DNA of 64,000 nt from Phenylobacterium sp. (GCA_018001015.1 JAGNIV010000009.1:62001-126000); one strand, 5' to 3'. Shown: positions 27,545-37,797, counted from the first letter of the stretch. Numbers and translations are program-made. Notes: a model not told the origin generated them from the letters alone.

Positions 27545-28341
27545 ATCTTTCTGAAGCGCGGCCCCTGAGCGGCCATCAGGGCCAGCGCCCACTCGTCCGG
27601 AACCAGCTTCACCAGCCCGGCGATGGCCTTGTTGGGCGCGCCCGGCACCGCCACCGCGCGGTTGGCCTCCACAGCCTCATAGCCGGCCGCGGCCACCTCG
27701 TCGGCGCCCAGCCATAGCCAGGGCGGGGTGGAGGCGCTGATCTTCTCCCGCGTGCCGTTGGCGTCGTGGAACTCGGAATAGGTGAAGCCGGGGCACAGCG
27801 CGCTGACATGGACGCCGGTGGCCAGGTTCTCCAGATGCAGGCTCTGGGAGAACTTCACCAGGTAGGACTTGGTGGCGCCGTAGAGGGTATGGCCGGCGGA
27901 GCCGGGAATCAGGCCCGCCAGAGAGGCGACGTTGACGATGCGCCCGAACCGGCGATCCACCATGCCCGGCAGCACCCTGTGCGCCAGTTCGCTGGGCGCC
28001 GTCAGCATCACCTGCAGGACGGCCGCCTGCTGTTCCCAGGTGGTGTCGGCATAGGTTCCGGGCTGACCGTAGCCGGCGTTGTTGACCAGGGCGTCCACCC
28101 CCCGGCCATGGGCGGCGAGGTGATCCAGGATCGCGGCCGGCGCCGCGGGATCGGCCAGGTCGGCGGCGAAGGTCAGGGTCTCCACCCCGTGGCGCAGGCC
28201 GATGTCCTCGGCCAGGCGCTCCAGGCGGTCGGCGCGCCGCGCGGTCAGGGCCACGTCATAGCCATGGCGAGCGTAGATCTTGGCGAAGGCCGCCCCGATC
28301 CCGGCCGAAGCCCCGGTGATCAGCGCCAGTTTGCGGTCCAT
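27541..28341 (-). CDS. short-chain dehydrogenase/reductase
   Basis: A 266-residue classical SDR: cofactor motif TGASAGIG (9-16), RRADRL suggesting NADP preference (Arg after strand 2), NNAG (87-90), catalytic Ser140 (NVAS), Tyr154 and Lys158 (YGATK). Substrate unknown. The sequence resembles the DltE/SadH-type group of bacterial SDRs. Its TAG stop overlaps the MarC stop on the palindrome CTAG (27541-27544). Confidence 0.93.
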   Translation of the reverse strand: MDRKLALITGASAGIGAAFAKIYARHGYDVALTARRADRLERLAEDIGLRHGVETLTFAADLADPAAPAAILDHLAAHGRGVDALVNNAGYGQPGTYADTTWEQQAAVLQVMLTAPSELAHRVLPGMVDRRFGRIVNVASLAGLIPGSAGHTLYGATKSYLVKFSQSLHLENLATGVHVSALCPGFTYSEFHDANGTREKISASTPPWLWLGADEVAAAGYEAVEANRAVAVPGAPNKAIAGLVKLVPDEWALALMAAQGPRFRKI

Positions 28342-28368
28342 GGAAAACCCCTCATCCCCACCGGCGGC

Positions 28369-28842
28369 TTAAGCCAGATCAGCGATCTCGTCGTCGGTGA
28401 GATCGCCGGGGACGATGGTGACCGGCGCCTTTCGGTCGCCCCACTTCAGCCCCTCCTTGGCGATGGCCGTCACCAGGGGGCCGGCGCCCCGCCCCCCCAC
28501 GGCGGCGGCCAGGACCAGGATCTTGATGGCCGAGTCCTCGCTGATCACCTTGCGCAGGGCCGCGCGCGTGTTGTCGGCATGCTCGATGATGAATTCCGGG
28601 GCCATGCCGGTCTCGGCGATGACGAACTCGGCCATCTTCTGCAGCGCGGCCTCGGCCTCCTCGCGGGCCTGGCGCTCGATCTCTTCGCGCACACCCGACC
28701 AGTGCTCGAAGACGGCCGGCTCGATCACCCGCAGCAGGGCCACATGCCCACCGGTGGAGCGGGCGCGGCGGCAGGCGAACTTCAGCGCGGCGTGAAACTC
28801 CGGACTGTCGTCGGCGATGACCAGGAACTTGCGTTGGCTCAT
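28369..28842 (-). CDS. universal stress protein (UspA family)
   Basis: A 157-residue single Usp domain: FLVIADDSPEFHAALKFACRRAR at the N-terminus, HVALLRVIEP and a C-terminal ATP-binding loop AAAVGGRGAGPLVTAIAKEGLKWGDRKAPVTIVPG. The loop resembles GxxGxGxxxxGS(V)xxxxx but is imperfect, so nucleotide binding is possible but not certain. It follows trpS by 55 nt in the same direction. Confidence 0.92.
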   Translation of the reverse strand: MSQRKFLVIADDSPEFHAALKFACRRARSTGGHVALLRVIEPAVFEHWSGVREEIERQAREEAEAALQKMAEFVIAETGMAPEFIIEHADNTRAALRKVISEDSAIKILVLAAAVGGRGAGPLVTAIAKEGLKWGDRKAPVTIVPGDLTDDEIADLA

Positions 28843-28897
28843 GGGCGGACGGTGGCTTGCCTCGCACGCGGACGCAAGCCAACTCCGCGACGGGGGA

Positions 28898-29935
28898 TTA
28901 CGCGCCCCAGAAGCCGACGATCTTCTTCACCTCGGCCAGGGTGGGGGCCGCGGCTTCGCGGGCCTTTTCGGCGCCGGCCGCCAGGATGGCGTCGATCTCG
29001 TCAGGCTGGCTCATCAGGCGGCGCATCTCACCGCTGATGGCGCCGAACTTGGCCACCGCCAGGTCGGCCAGCATCGGCTTGAACGACTGGCCAAAGCCCT
29101 GGCCGGTGAACTCGGCCAGCACATCGGCGGCGGTGCGTTCGGCGAGCGCCGCATAGATGCCGATCAGGTTCAGGGCCTCGGGGCGGTCCTTCAGCTCCTC
29201 CAGCGTCTCGGGCAGGGGATCGGGATCGGTGCGGGCCTTGCGGATCTTCTGCGAGATGGTGTCGGCGTCGTCCATCAGGTTGAGCCGGGAATTGTCCGAC
29301 GGATCGGACTTGCTCATCTTCGCCGAGCCATCGCGCAGGGACATGATCCGCGCGCCCGGCCCCTCCGTCAGGGCCTCGGGCAGCGGGAAGAAGCCGGGCG
29401 CGTCGAAGTCGTGGTTGAACTTGGCGGCGATGTCGCGAGTCAGTTCCAGGTGCTGGCGCTGATCCTCCCCCACGGGCACGTGGGTGGCCTTGTAGATGAG
29501 GATGTCTGCGGCCTGGAGCACCGGATAGGTGTAGAGCCCGACGCTCTCACGTTCCTTGTGCTTGCCGGCCTTGTCCTTGAATTGGGTCATCCGGTCGAGC
29601 CAGCCGAGGCGGGCGACGCAGTTGAAGATCCAGGCCAGCTGGGCGTGCTCGGGCACCGCCGACTGCGGGAAGATGGTGGCCTTGGCCGGGTCCAGTCCCG
29701 AGGCCAGATAGGCCGCGGCGATCTCGCGGACCTGGGAGGTCAGGAGCTTCGGGTCCTGCCACACCGTGATGGCGTGCATGTCGGCCACGAAGATGAAGGT
29801 CTCCATCTCGTTCTGCAGCCGGGTGAACTTCACCAGGGCGCCGAGATAGTTGCCCAGGTGCAGGGCCCCGGAGGGCTGGACGCCGGAGAGCACGCGTCGT
29901 TGGCCGGCATAGGCGGCGGCAGCTTGTTCGGTCAT
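28898..29935 (-). CDS. trpS: tryptophanyl-tRNA synthetase
   Basis: A 345-residue class I synthetase. The HIGH-type motif is in [18 protein letters not shown] (about 18-35) and the KMSKS motif in [14 protein letters not shown]. It also has VADMHAITV and the [15 protein letters not shown] segment. It charges tRNA-Trp. It is the third gene of a leftward glnD-murJ-trpS run, a common Caulobacterales order, 147 nt after murJ. Confidence 0.97.
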   Translation of the reverse strand: MTEQAAAAYAGQRRVLSGVQPSGALHLGNYLGALVKFTRLQNEMETFIFVADMHAITVWQDPKLLTSQVREIAAAYLASGLDPAKATIFPQSAVPEHAQLAWIFNCVARLGWLDRMTQFKDKAGKHKERESVGLYTYPVLQAADILIYKATHVPVGEDQRQHLELTRDIAAKFNHDFDAPGFFPLPEALTEGPGARIMSLRDGSAKMSKSDPSDNSRLNLMDDADTISQKIRKARTDPDPLPETLEELKDRPEALNLIGIYAALAERTAADVLAEFTGQGFGQSFKPMLADLAVAKFGAISGEMRRLMSQPDEIDAILAAGAEKAREAAAPTLAEVKKIVGFWGA

Positions 29936-30082
29936 GGGATCAGGCTTTGAAACAGAGGACGTGGGGGCGCGTCATCGCGCGCCGTTGGAGCGGGATCAGG
30001 CGCTGCGCCATCGCCAGGAGTTGCGTCCGAGACAAGCCATGGCCGATGCGAATAGTCCGCCAGGCGCCATTGGGCAAGTCCG

Positions 30083-31714
30083 TCAGAGATCGGGGACGGA
30101 GACGGCCACATCGCCCTTGCGCCGCTTGAACGCGCCGCGCACCTCGGACGGGGTGACGCCGCCGAAGGCGAACAGCAGCACCGGGTAGAGCAGGCCCCCC
30201 ACCAGGCAGACCGCCAGGACGGTGATTTCCTTGGCCCCGCCCATGCCGGCCAGCGGCGCTTCGATGAGCGCGCGGAAGTGGGTGGCGAGGGCCAGCAGGA
30301 CCCCCAGGACCACGCTGGCGGCGATGACGCGCGCGATCTTGCCGGTCGCCCTGGCCGAGGGGCGATAGATCCTCTCGCGCCAGAGCAACAGCGCCATCTG
30401 GGCGACGGTGCCCCAGGAGGCGATAGCCGTGGAGATGGCGATGCCGGGGAAGCCGATGGTGTAGAACAGGGCCACCCCCAGCACGATATTGACCGCCACC
30501 GAGATCAGCGAAAACCGCATCGGGGTCTTGGTGTCGCCCCGGGCGAAGAAGGCCGGCTGCAGGATCTTGATCAGGATGAAGGCCGGCAGGCCCCAGCCGT
30601 AGTGGAAGAGCAGCGCGCCTGAGGAGGCGGCGTCGGCGTAGGTGAACTCGCCGCGGGCGAAGAGGCCGTCGGTGAGGTAGACCGGCATGGCCATCAAGGC
30701 GGCGGCGGCGGGCAGGCTGAGGGCCAGGGCGAAGACGATGGCCTGGTCCATCGCCCCTTGGGTGTCCTCGTGATCCTTCAGCTGGAAGGCGGTGGAGAGG
30801 CGCGGCAACAGGGCCACGCCGATGGCGACCCCCACCAGGCTCAGCGGCAACTGGTAGAACCGCTCAGCGACGTTCAGCCAGACCCGCATGCCGGCCACCT
30901 GGGAGGCCAGGATGGCGGAGATGAAGAGGTTGATCTGCACCGCGCTCGAGGCGATCACGCCCGGCACGGCGCGCTTGACCAGCGCCTTGATCTCCGGCGT
31001 GAACCGCAGGGCCTTCAGGCGCACCCGGGCGCCGGTGCGATGCGCGCCCCACCAGCAGATGGCGGCCTGGCCGACGCCGGCCACCAGCACCGCGACGGAG
31101 GCCGCGAAGGCCGCCCGGGTGGGGTCGGTCTGCGGCAGCACCGCCACCAGCATCACCAGGTTGAGAATGGTGGGATAGAGGCCGTAGATCACGAACCGTC
31201 CCCGCGCCGTCAGGATGCCCGCGAACAGCGAGGCGATCGAGATGCAGACCAGGTAGGGCATGGTGATCTGGGTGAGCAGCACCGCCAGCTTGAACTTGGC
31301 CGGGTCGCTCATATAGCCGGGGCTGTAGGCCATCATCAGCCAGGGCATGGCCAGTTGGCACAGCACCGTCACCGCCACGGTGGCGGCGGCCAGGGTCGCC
31401 AGGCTGTCGGCGGCGAAAGCGTCGGCGGCCTCCTTGCCGTCGCTGGCCAGCCGGCGCGAATAGTCAGGCACAAAGGCGGCGGCGAACGCGCCCTCGGCGA
31501 AGATGCGGCGGAACAGGTTGGGGAAGGCCTGCGCCGTGAAATAGGCGTCGGCGGCGATGTTGCTGCTGCCCCCCAGCCGCGCGGTGATCACCAGATCCCG
31601 CGCCAGGCCCATGAACCGGCTGACCAGGGTCAGGGCCGAATAGATCATCGACGAGCGGATCATCCCGCCGGACTTGGCGGGGACGGGCGTCGGGGGCACG
31701 GCGGGTTCGCTCAC
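30083..31714 (-). CDS. murJ: lipid II flippase MurJ
   Basis: A 543-residue MOP-superfamily membrane protein with 14 hydrophobic segments. The N-terminal SRFMGLARDLVITARLG, AYFTAQAFPNLFRRIFAEGAFAAAFVPDYS and charged cavity residues match MurJ/MviN. It flips lipid II across the inner membrane for peptidoglycan synthesis. The start is GTG at 31714; an internal Met at residue 18 is an alternative. It is 39 nt downstream of glnD. Confidence 0.96.
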   Translation of the reverse strand: MSEPAVPPTPVPAKSGGMIRSSMIYSALTLVSRFMGLARDLVITARLGGSSNIAADAYFTAQAFPNLFRRIFAEGAFAAAFVPDYSRRLASDGKEAADAFAADSLATLAAATVAVTVLCQLAMPWLMMAYSPGYMSDPAKFKLAVLLTQITMPYLVCISIASLFAGILTARGRFVIYGLYPTILNLVMLVAVLPQTDPTRAAFAASVAVLVAGVGQAAICWWGAHRTGARVRLKALRFTPEIKALVKRAVPGVIASSAVQINLFISAILASQVAGMRVWLNVAERFYQLPLSLVGVAIGVALLPRLSTAFQLKDHEDTQGAMDQAIVFALALSLPAAAALMAMPVYLTDGLFARGEFTYADAASSGALLFHYGWGLPAFILIKILQPAFFARGDTKTPMRFSLISVAVNIVLGVALFYTIGFPGIAISTAIASWGTVAQMALLLWRERIYRPSARATGKIARVIAASVVLGVLLALATHFRALIEAPLAGMGGAKEITVLAVCLVGGLLYPVLLFAFGGVTPSEVRGAFKRRKGDVAVSVPDL

Positions 31715-31753
31715 GCTCGCTCTGTGGGCAGGGCCGGGCGCGCCGTCAAGCGA

Positions 31754-34582
31754 TCAGCGCGCGACGCTGGCCCGGGCCCGCTGCAGGTTGGACCGCGACT
31801 TCGACGAGGCCGAGGCCTCGGCCTCGTCCAGGGCCAGCATCAGGTCGGCCTTCAGGCTGGTCATGGCCTTGGGATCGGTGAGCTTCTTGCCCTCGGCGTT
31901 GACCACATAGAAGGCGTCGACGGCGCGCTCGCCATAGCCGTCGATATGGGCCGAGAGGATCGAGAGACCGGCGTCCGAGATCGGCTGGGCCAGGGCCACC
32001 AACAGGCCGGGGCGGTCGCGGCCCGAGGCCTCCACCACCGTCGAGACCTCCGAGGCGTCATTATCCAGCATCACGGTGGGAATGATGGAGAAGGCCGCCG
32101 CGCGGCCGAGATCGCTCAACCGCTTGGCTTCGGTCTTGAGGGGCTCGCCGCGGGCGGCGGCCTCCAGGGCGGCGGCCAGGCGGGTCAGGGCCTTGGAATT
32201 GTCCGAGCCATAGGCCGCCCCGGTGACGTCCTGCACGTAGAAGACGTCCAGAGCCTGGCCCTGGCGGGAGGTGAAGACCCGGGCGCCCACGACATTGGCC
32301 CCGGCGGCGGTCACCGCCTGGGCGATATCCACGAACAGGCGGGGCCGGTCGGGGGCGGCCACCACCACCTCCGACGCGTTGAGGCCGGGTCGAATGTGCC
32401 CTTCCGCGGCGGCGCCGCTCTCTTCGGCGCGGCGGGCCAGGGCGGCGTGGCCCTTGACCTCGCTCTCGGCGAAGGACGTGAAATAGGCGTCTTCCATGGC
32501 CTGGGCCCAGGCGGTGGCGGCCGGATCGGCGGCCACCAGCCGCATGCGGGCGTCATAGGCGGCGTTCTCGTGATAGCGCCGCACGGCGGCCGCGGCGTCC
32601 GAGCCCCGGCCACCGCGGAACACGGCTTCCGTGGCCGCATAGAGTTCGCGCAGCAGCTGGCCCTTCCAGCCGTTCCAGACGCCCGGGCCGACGGCGCGGA
32701 TGTCGGCGACCGTCAGCACCAGCAGCAGGCGCAGGCGTTCCGGCGTCTCCACGATGCGAGCGAAGTCCACCACCGTGCGCGGGTCCGACACGTCGCGCTT
32801 CTGGGCGTAGTCGCTCATCACCAGGTGATGCTCCACCAGCCAGGCCACCAGTTCGATGCGCTTGCGGTCCTGGCCCAGCCGTTCGCAGGCCTGGCGCGCG
32901 GCGCGGGCCCCGGCCTTTTCCTGGCCGCCCGCCCCGCCCTTGCCGGTGTCGTGCAGCAGCATGGCCAGGAACAGGGCCTCCGGATCATCGATCAGCGGCA
33001 TGATCGCCGTCGACAGCGGATGATCCTCGGCGAAGCGGCCGGCCTTGATCTCGGCGATCACGCCCACCGCCCGCAGGGTGTGCTCATCCACCGTGTAGGA
33101 GTGGTACATGTTGAACTGCATCTGGGCGACGACCCGGCCGAATTCCGGCAGGAAACGGCCCAGCACGCCCGCCTCGTTCATCAGGGTGAGCGTCCGCTGC
33201 GGGTCGCGCCCCCGGGCGAGGATGTCCAGGAACACCTTGGCCGCGCGGGGATCGCGCCGGGTCTTCGAGGTGATCAGCGGCAGGGACCGCGTGGCGGCGG
33301 TGAAGGCGTCGGGATGCAGGTCCAGGTCGCGCCGGTCGGCGGTGCGGAACAGACGCAGCAGATTGATCGGGTCGGCCTGGAATATCTCCGGGGTGTCGAT
33401 GTTGAGCCGCCCGCCCTCCTCATGGAAGCCGGCCTCCAGCAGGGTCTTGCGCGGCTTGCCCCGGCCCGGCAGCAGGCGGGAGATGCCCTTGGGCTGTTGC
33501 TTGACCCGCTCGGACTCCAGCTTGGCGGCGAAGACGCGGGTAAGCGCGCCCACCTCCTTGGCGATCAGGAAGTAGCGCCGCATGAAACGCTCGACGGCGG
33601 GCGCGTCGCCGCGGTCGCCATAGCCCATGCGCCGGGCGATCTCCGGCTGCAGGTCGAAGGTCAGGCGCTCTTCGGGGCGGCCGGTGGCGAAGTGCAGGTG
33701 GCAACGCACCGCCCACAGGAAGTCGAAGGCGCGCAGGAAAGCGGCCACCTCGCGGCGCTCGAACATCTCCAGGTGGACGATGCCGTCCATGCGGGCCTGG
33801 GCGGAGGGGTTCAGGTACTGGGCGATCCAGAACAGGGTGTTGAGGTCGCGCAGGGCCCCCTTGCCCTCCTTGACATTGGGCTCCACGAGATAGCGGCTGG
33901 CGCCGGCCCGAGCGTGGCGCTCGTCGCGTTCCTTCAGCTTGGCGGCGACGAACTGGGCGCCGGAGCCCTTCACCACCTCGGCGGCGAACCGCCGTGTCAG
34001 CTCGTCGGCCAGCTTCTCATCGCCGGACAGCCGCCGCGCCTCCAGGATCGAGGTGCGGATGGTGAAGTCTTCCTTGGAGAGCCGGATACACTCCTCGACC
34101 GTGCGCGAGGCGTGGCCGACCTTGAAGCCCAGATCCCACAGCGCATAGAGCATGTACTCGATGACGCTCTCGGCGTGGGCGGTCTGCTTGTAGGGCCGCA
34201 GGAACAGCAGATCGAGGTCGGAGAAGGGCGCCAAGGTGCCGCGTCCGTAGCCGCCGACCGCCATCAGGGCCAGGCGCTCGCCCTCGGTGGGATTGCGCGC
34301 GCGGAACACGTGGACGGTGGTGAAGTCATAGAGGGCGGTGACCACCTCGTCGGTCACGCCCGATAGGAGCCGCGTGGTCTCGATACCGCCGGCCCCGTTC
34401 TCCAACCGCTCCTTGGCGATCATCCGGCCCCGGAACAGGGCCTGTTTGAGGATGTCCAGGGCGCGCCTGCGCTGCTCGGCCTCGTCGCCCGCGGCGTCCA
34501 GGGCCGCGGCCGAGAGCTGGGCGCGCAGTCGGATGCCATCGACGACATATTCCAGGCGCGTGGGGCGCAGACGTGGCGGCAT
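31754..34582 (-). CDS. glnD: bifunctional PII uridylyltransferase/uridylyl-removing enzyme
   Basis: A 942-residue nitrogen sensor. The nucleotidyltransferase site is GGYGRGTLAPFSDLDLLFL (about 94-112), followed by the GlnD domain, an HD domain (MLLHDTGKGG and HHLVMSDYA) and two C-terminal ACT domains (RPRLFVDIAQAVTAAGANV and RPGLLVALAQPISDAGLSI) that bind glutamine. It uridylylates PII proteins under nitrogen limitation. I start at ATG 34582 because GAAGG lies 6 nt upstream; an ATG at 34612 has no ribosome-binding site. Confidence 0.97.
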   Translation of the reverse strand: MPPRLRPTRLEYVVDGIRLRAQLSAAALDAAGDEAEQRRRALDILKQALFRGRMIAKERLENGAGGIETTRLLSGVTDEVVTALYDFTTVHVFRARNPTEGERLALMAVGGYGRGTLAPFSDLDLLFLRPYKQTAHAESVIEYMLYALWDLGFKVGHASRTVEECIRLSKEDFTIRTSILEARRLSGDEKLADELTRRFAAEVVKGSGAQFVAAKLKERDERHARAGASRYLVEPNVKEGKGALRDLNTLFWIAQYLNPSAQARMDGIVHLEMFERREVAAFLRAFDFLWAVRCHLHFATGRPEERLTFDLQPEIARRMGYGDRGDAPAVERFMRRYFLIAKEVGALTRVFAAKLESERVKQQPKGISRLLPGRGKPRKTLLEAGFHEEGGRLNIDTPEIFQADPINLLRLFRTADRRDLDLHPDAFTAATRSLPLITSKTRRDPRAAKVFLDILARGRDPQRTLTLMNEAGVLGRFLPEFGRVVAQMQFNMYHSYTVDEHTLRAVGVIAEIKAGRFAEDHPLSTAIMPLIDDPEALFLAMLLHDTGKGGAGGQEKAGARAARQACERLGQDRKRIELVAWLVEHHLVMSDYAQKRDVSDPRTVVDFARIVETPERLRLLLVLTVADIRAVGPGVWNGWKGQLLRELYAATEAVFRGGRGSDAAAAVRRYHENAAYDARMRLVAADPAATAWAQAMEDAYFTSFAESEVKGHAALARRAEESGAAAEGHIRPGLNASEVVVAAPDRPRLFVDIAQAVTAAGANVVGARVFTSRQGQALDVFYVQDVTGAAYGSDNSKALTRLAAALEAAARGEPLKTEAKRLSDLGRAAAFSIIPTVMLDNDASEVSTVVEASGRDRPGLLVALAQPISDAGLSILSAHIDGYGERAVDAFYVVNAEGKKLTDPKAMTSLKADLMLALDEAEASASSKSRSNLQRARASVAR

Positions 34583-34660
34583 GGGAAACCTTCGGAAACC
34601 GGTCCCCGCCATATAGGGCCGCGCCGTCCTGGGCGCGAAGCCCGCAGGTTGGCGCAGGCA

Positions 34661-34693
34661 AAGAAAAAGGCCGGCGCCTGGGGCCCCGGCCTT
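34661..34693 (-). terminator. intrinsic terminator of the UrcA-like gene
   Basis: On the minus strand AAGGCCGG and CCGGCCTT pair around an 11-nt GC-rich loop (34667-34693), followed by TTTTTCTTT. This is a canonical intrinsic terminator 26 nt after the stop of the small secreted-protein gene. Confidence 0.85.
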
Positions 34694-34718
34694 CGTCGTC
34701 TGGTCGAAAGTTCGGCTC

Positions 34719-34958
34719 TTAGAGCGAGGCGAGCTTTTGCTGGGTGACCTGCACGGTATCCCGCACGCAACGGCCGTAAGCGCCCAGGATCATGGTCTCG
34801 CCGACGACGTCCTTGGCGCAGACGGTGCGCGCGGCGTGCTGGATGTCGGCGTTGATCTGGTCGGCGGACTTACCCACCAGCGAGACGCGGACTTCGGAGG
34901 CGCTGGCCGAGGAAGCGGCGAAGGCGGCGACGGCGGCGATAAGGGCGATGCGGATCAT
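34719..34958 (-). CDS. small exported UrcA-like protein
   Basis: A 79-residue protein with a signal peptide (IRIALIAAVAAFAASSASAS, cleavage near residue 20) and a mature part with two cysteines (AARTVCAKDV and YGRCVRDTV) likely forming a disulfide. Length, the helix-Cys-helix layout and the AARTVC motif resemble the UrcA family, abundant in Caulobacterales and of unknown function. It is monocistronic between glnD and mutS, with a strong terminator. Confidence 0.72.
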   Translation of the reverse strand: MIRIALIAAVAAFAASSASASEVRVSLVGKSADQINADIQHAARTVCAKDVVGETMILGAYGRCVRDTVQVTQQKLASL

Positions 34959-35041
34959 GTTCTAATCTCCAGCGGCGCGGGAAAATGGGGAGGAGAGGGC
35001 CGCGCTCGTCGGAGCTGTTTTTGTACGTCCGCGCTTAAAAT

Positions 35042-35080
35042 ATTGTGCAGCGCGATGGTTTACATTTTGCGTCGCACAAT
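35042..35080. other. AT-rich inverted repeat ATTGTGC/GCACAAT
   Basis: ATTGTGC (35042-35048) and GCACAAT (35074-35080) are perfect arms 25 nt apart, in the gap upstream of the UrcA-like gene and downstream of mutS. It may be an operator for the small gene; no regulator can be named. Confidence 0.35.
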
Positions 35081-35085
35081 TTCCG

Positions 35086-35106
35086 CCTGCGGCAGGACGC
35101 CGCAGG
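35086..35106 (-). terminator. hairpin abutting the mutS stop codon
   Basis: CCTGCGGC and GCCGCAGG (35086-35093, 35099-35106) form a perfect 8-bp stem with a 5-nt loop directly after the mutS TGA. It lacks a strong T run (GGAAATTG follows on the minus strand). Confidence 0.5.
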
Positions 35107-37797
35107 TCATGTCACCAGGCCCTTCAGCCTGTAGAGCGCCGCCATGGCCTCGCGAGGGCTCATGCTGTCGGGGTCGAGTTCGGCGACGGCGAGGTCCACC
35201 GCACTGGGGCCCGAGCGCTCGGCGACGCCCGGCGCGGCGGCGGCGAACAGCGGCAGGTCGTCGAGATGGGCCGGCGCGCCGGTCTCCCGCTCCAGGCGCT
35301 CCAGCACCTCGCGGGCGCGGATCACCACCGGGGCGGGCACGCCGGCCAGCTTGGCCACCTGGACGCCATAGGAACGGTCGGCGGGGCCAGGCCCGGCCTC
35401 GTGCAGGAAGATCAGGTCGCCGTTCCACTCCTTGGCCTTCAGCGACAGGTTGGCGACATGGGCCAACCGGCCCTCCAAGACCGCCAGCTCGTGGTAGTGG
35501 GTGGCGAACAGGCCCCGGCAACGGTTGGTCTCGTGCAGGGCCTCGGCGCAGGCCCAGGCGATAGCCAGGCCGTCATAGGTGGCCGTACCCCGGCCGATCT
35601 CGTCGAGGATCACCAGCGACCGCGGCGTGGCCTGGGTGAGGATGGCGGCGGTCTCCACCATCTCGGCCATGAAGGTCGAGCGGCCCCGGGCCAGGTCGTC
35701 GCCCGCGCCCACTCGGCTGAACAGCCGGTCCACCACACCGAGACGCAGGCGCTTGGCCGGCACGTAGCAGCCGGCCTGGGCCAGCACCGCCAGGAGTGCG
35801 TTCTGCCGCAGGAAGGTGGACTTGCCGGCCATGTTCGGCCCGGTCACCAGCGCCAGGCGCGGCCCCACGGCGCCCGCGCCGTCCAGGCGGCAGTCGTTGG
35901 GGGTGAAGGGTTGGCCGGTGCGCTTGACGGCGGCCTCCACCACCGGATGGCGGGCGGCCTCGGCCTCGAAGGCGGTGGAACGGTCGAGGATCGGCCGTGT
36001 CCCGCCGACATCGTCGGCCCATTCGGCGAGCCCTGCGGCCACGTCCAGGCGCGCCGCGCCCTCGGCGGCGGCCTGGATGGCGGCGGCCACGCCAATCGCG
36101 GCCTCCCGCCAGGCTTCGAAGGTGGCGACCTCGATGGCCAGGGCGCGCTCGGCGGCCTGGGCGATCCTGGCGTCCAGCTCCGCCAGCTCCACGGTGGTGA
36201 AGCGGACCTGGTTGGCGAGCGTCTGGCGGTGGATGAAGGTGGCGTTCAGCGGCGGGGCCATCAGCGGCTCGGCGGCCTTGGCCGTGCACTCGACAAAGTA
36301 GCCCAGCACGGCGTTGTGGCGGATCTTCAGGGCGACGCCCGAGTCAGCCAGCAGCTGGGCCTCCAGCTGCAGGATCACCCGGCGGCTATCGTCGCGCAGG
36401 GCGCGGGCCTGGTCCAGCTCGGAGCGGACACCCGCGGCCACGAAGCCGCCGTCGCGGGCCTGGGCCGGCAGCTCGTTCCCCAGCCCCTCGGCCAGCATCT
36501 GGCGGAAGGCGCCCAGAGCGAAATGGTCGTCGGCGTGGAGGACGGCCAGCGCGCTCTTCACCTCGGTGGGGGGCGGCGGCTCCAGCGGGGCCGGGGCGCC
36601 GGAGAACAGTCCGGCGATGGCCTCGCCGCGCGCCAGACCGTCGCGCAGGCAGCCGAGGTCGCGGGGACCGCCCCGGCCCAGCGCCAGGCGCGACAGGGCC
36701 CGCGCCATGTCCCCCAGTCCCTTCAGTTCCTCGCGCAACTTCTGGCGCAGGGGTCGGCGCTCGACGAACCAACCGACGGCGTCCAACCTGACCTCGATAG
36801 CGGCGGGGTCCAGCAGGGGGCGAGCCAGCCGGGCGGCCAGCAGCCGGGCGCCGGGCGCGGTGATGGTGCGGTCGATGGCGCCCAGCAGGGAGCCCTCGCG
36901 GGAGCCCGACAGGCTCTTGTCGATCTCCAGGCTGGTGCGGGTGGCCGGATCGATGGCCATGACATCGGCCTCACCGGCCCGGCGCGGGGCGGTCAGGGCC
37001 GGCAGGCGTCCAGCCTGGGTGGTTTCCAGATGGGCGGCGATCAGGCCCAGCGCCGAGATCTCGGCCCCCGAGAGGGTCCCGAAACCGTCCAGGGTGTCCA
37101 CGCCATAGAGCCGCTTCAGCCGCGCCTCCGAGGCGGCGGGCTCGGCCAGGGCCGAGGGCATGGGTTGCACCACTCCGCCGGCGCTGCGCAGGGCCGCGTT
37201 CATCCCCTCGTCGGCGAACAGGCGGTCCGGGACCAGGATTTCGGAGGGACCCAGCGCGGCGAGCGCCGAGGCCAGGTTCTCGCGGGCCACCGCCCAGCAC
37301 TCCACCTCACCGGTGGACAGCTCGACGCTGGCCACGGCGGCCGCCCCGGCCCGCACCGCCACGGCGGCCAGGCGGTTGGCGCCGCGGGCGTCCAGCAGGC
37401 CGTCCTCGGTCAGGGTGCCCGGCGTCACCACCCGCACCACGTCGCGCCGCACGATGGATTTCGAGCCGCGCTTGCGGGCCTCGGCCGGGTCCTCCATCTG
37501 CTCACAGACGGCGACCTTGAAGCCTGCGCGGATCAGCTTGGCCAGGTAGGCCTCGGCGGCGTGGACCGGCACCCCGCACATGGGGATCGGCGCGCCACCA
37601 TGATTGCCCCGCGCGGTGAGGGTGATGCCCAGGGCGGCGGCCGCCTTCTCGGCGTCCTCGAAGAACAGCTCGTAAAAGTCGCCCATGCGGAAAAAGACCA
37701 GCGCGTCCGGCTGACGGGCCTTGGCCTCGAAATACTGGGCCATGACCGGCGTGGCGCCGGCGGCCGCATCAGGCGGGGTGGGGATCTGGGCGTTCAT
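35107..37797 (-). CDS. mutS: DNA mismatch repair protein MutS
   Basis: An 896-residue MutS with all domains: mismatch-binding N-terminus with FFRMGDFYELFFEDA (Phe-x-Glu motif), connector, lever/clamp, and ATPase with Walker A TGPNMAGKSTFLRQ, Walker B LVILDEIGRGTATYDGLA and the ALFATHYHELAVLE region. It recognises mispairs and recruits MutL. Normal length. It diverges from a GNAT gene across 106 nt with three copies of a GAGGTCC motif. Confidence 0.97.
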   Translation of the reverse strand: MNAQIPTPPDAAAGATPVMAQYFEAKARQPDALVFFRMGDFYELFFEDAEKAAAALGITLTARGNHGGAPIPMCGVPVHAAEAYLAKLIRAGFKVAVCEQMEDPAEARKRGSKSIVRRDVVRVVTPGTLTEDGLLDARGANRLAAVAVRAGAAAVASVELSTGEVECWAVARENLASALAALGPSEILVPDRLFADEGMNAALRSAGGVVQPMPSALAEPAASEARLKRLYGVDTLDGFGTLSGAEISALGLIAAHLETTQAGRLPALTAPRRAGEADVMAIDPATRTSLEIDKSLSGSREGSLLGAIDRTITAPGARLLAARLARPLLDPAAIEVRLDAVGWFVERRPLRQKLREELKGLGDMARALSRLALGRGGPRDLGCLRDGLARGEAIAGLFSGAPAPLEPPPPTEVKSALAVLHADDHFALGAFRQMLAEGLGNELPAQARDGGFVAAGVRSELDQARALRDDSRRVILQLEAQLLADSGVALKIRHNAVLGYFVECTAKAAEPLMAPPLNATFIHRQTLANQVRFTTVELAELDARIAQAAERALAIEVATFEAWREAAIGVAAAIQAAAEGAARLDVAAGLAEWADDVGGTRPILDRSTAFEAEAARHPVVEAAVKRTGQPFTPNDCRLDGAGAVGPRLALVTGPNMAGKSTFLRQNALLAVLAQAGCYVPAKRLRLGVVDRLFSRVGAGDDLARGRSTFMAEMVETAAILTQATPRSLVILDEIGRGTATYDGLAIAWACAEALHETNRCRGLFATHYHELAVLEGRLAHVANLSLKAKEWNGDLIFLHEAGPGPADRSYGVQVAKLAGVPAPVVIRAREVLERLERETGAPAHLDDLPLFAAAAPGVAERSGPSAVDLAVAELDPDSMSPREAMAALYRLKGLVT

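Noticed and set aside
30758-34366. Very long open frame on the plus strand (1202 codons) opposite glnD and murJ
   Set aside because: It is antisense to two well-supported genes, composed of Gly/His/Gln/Arg-rich sequence typical of the shadow frame of GC-rich DNA, with no recognisable domain.
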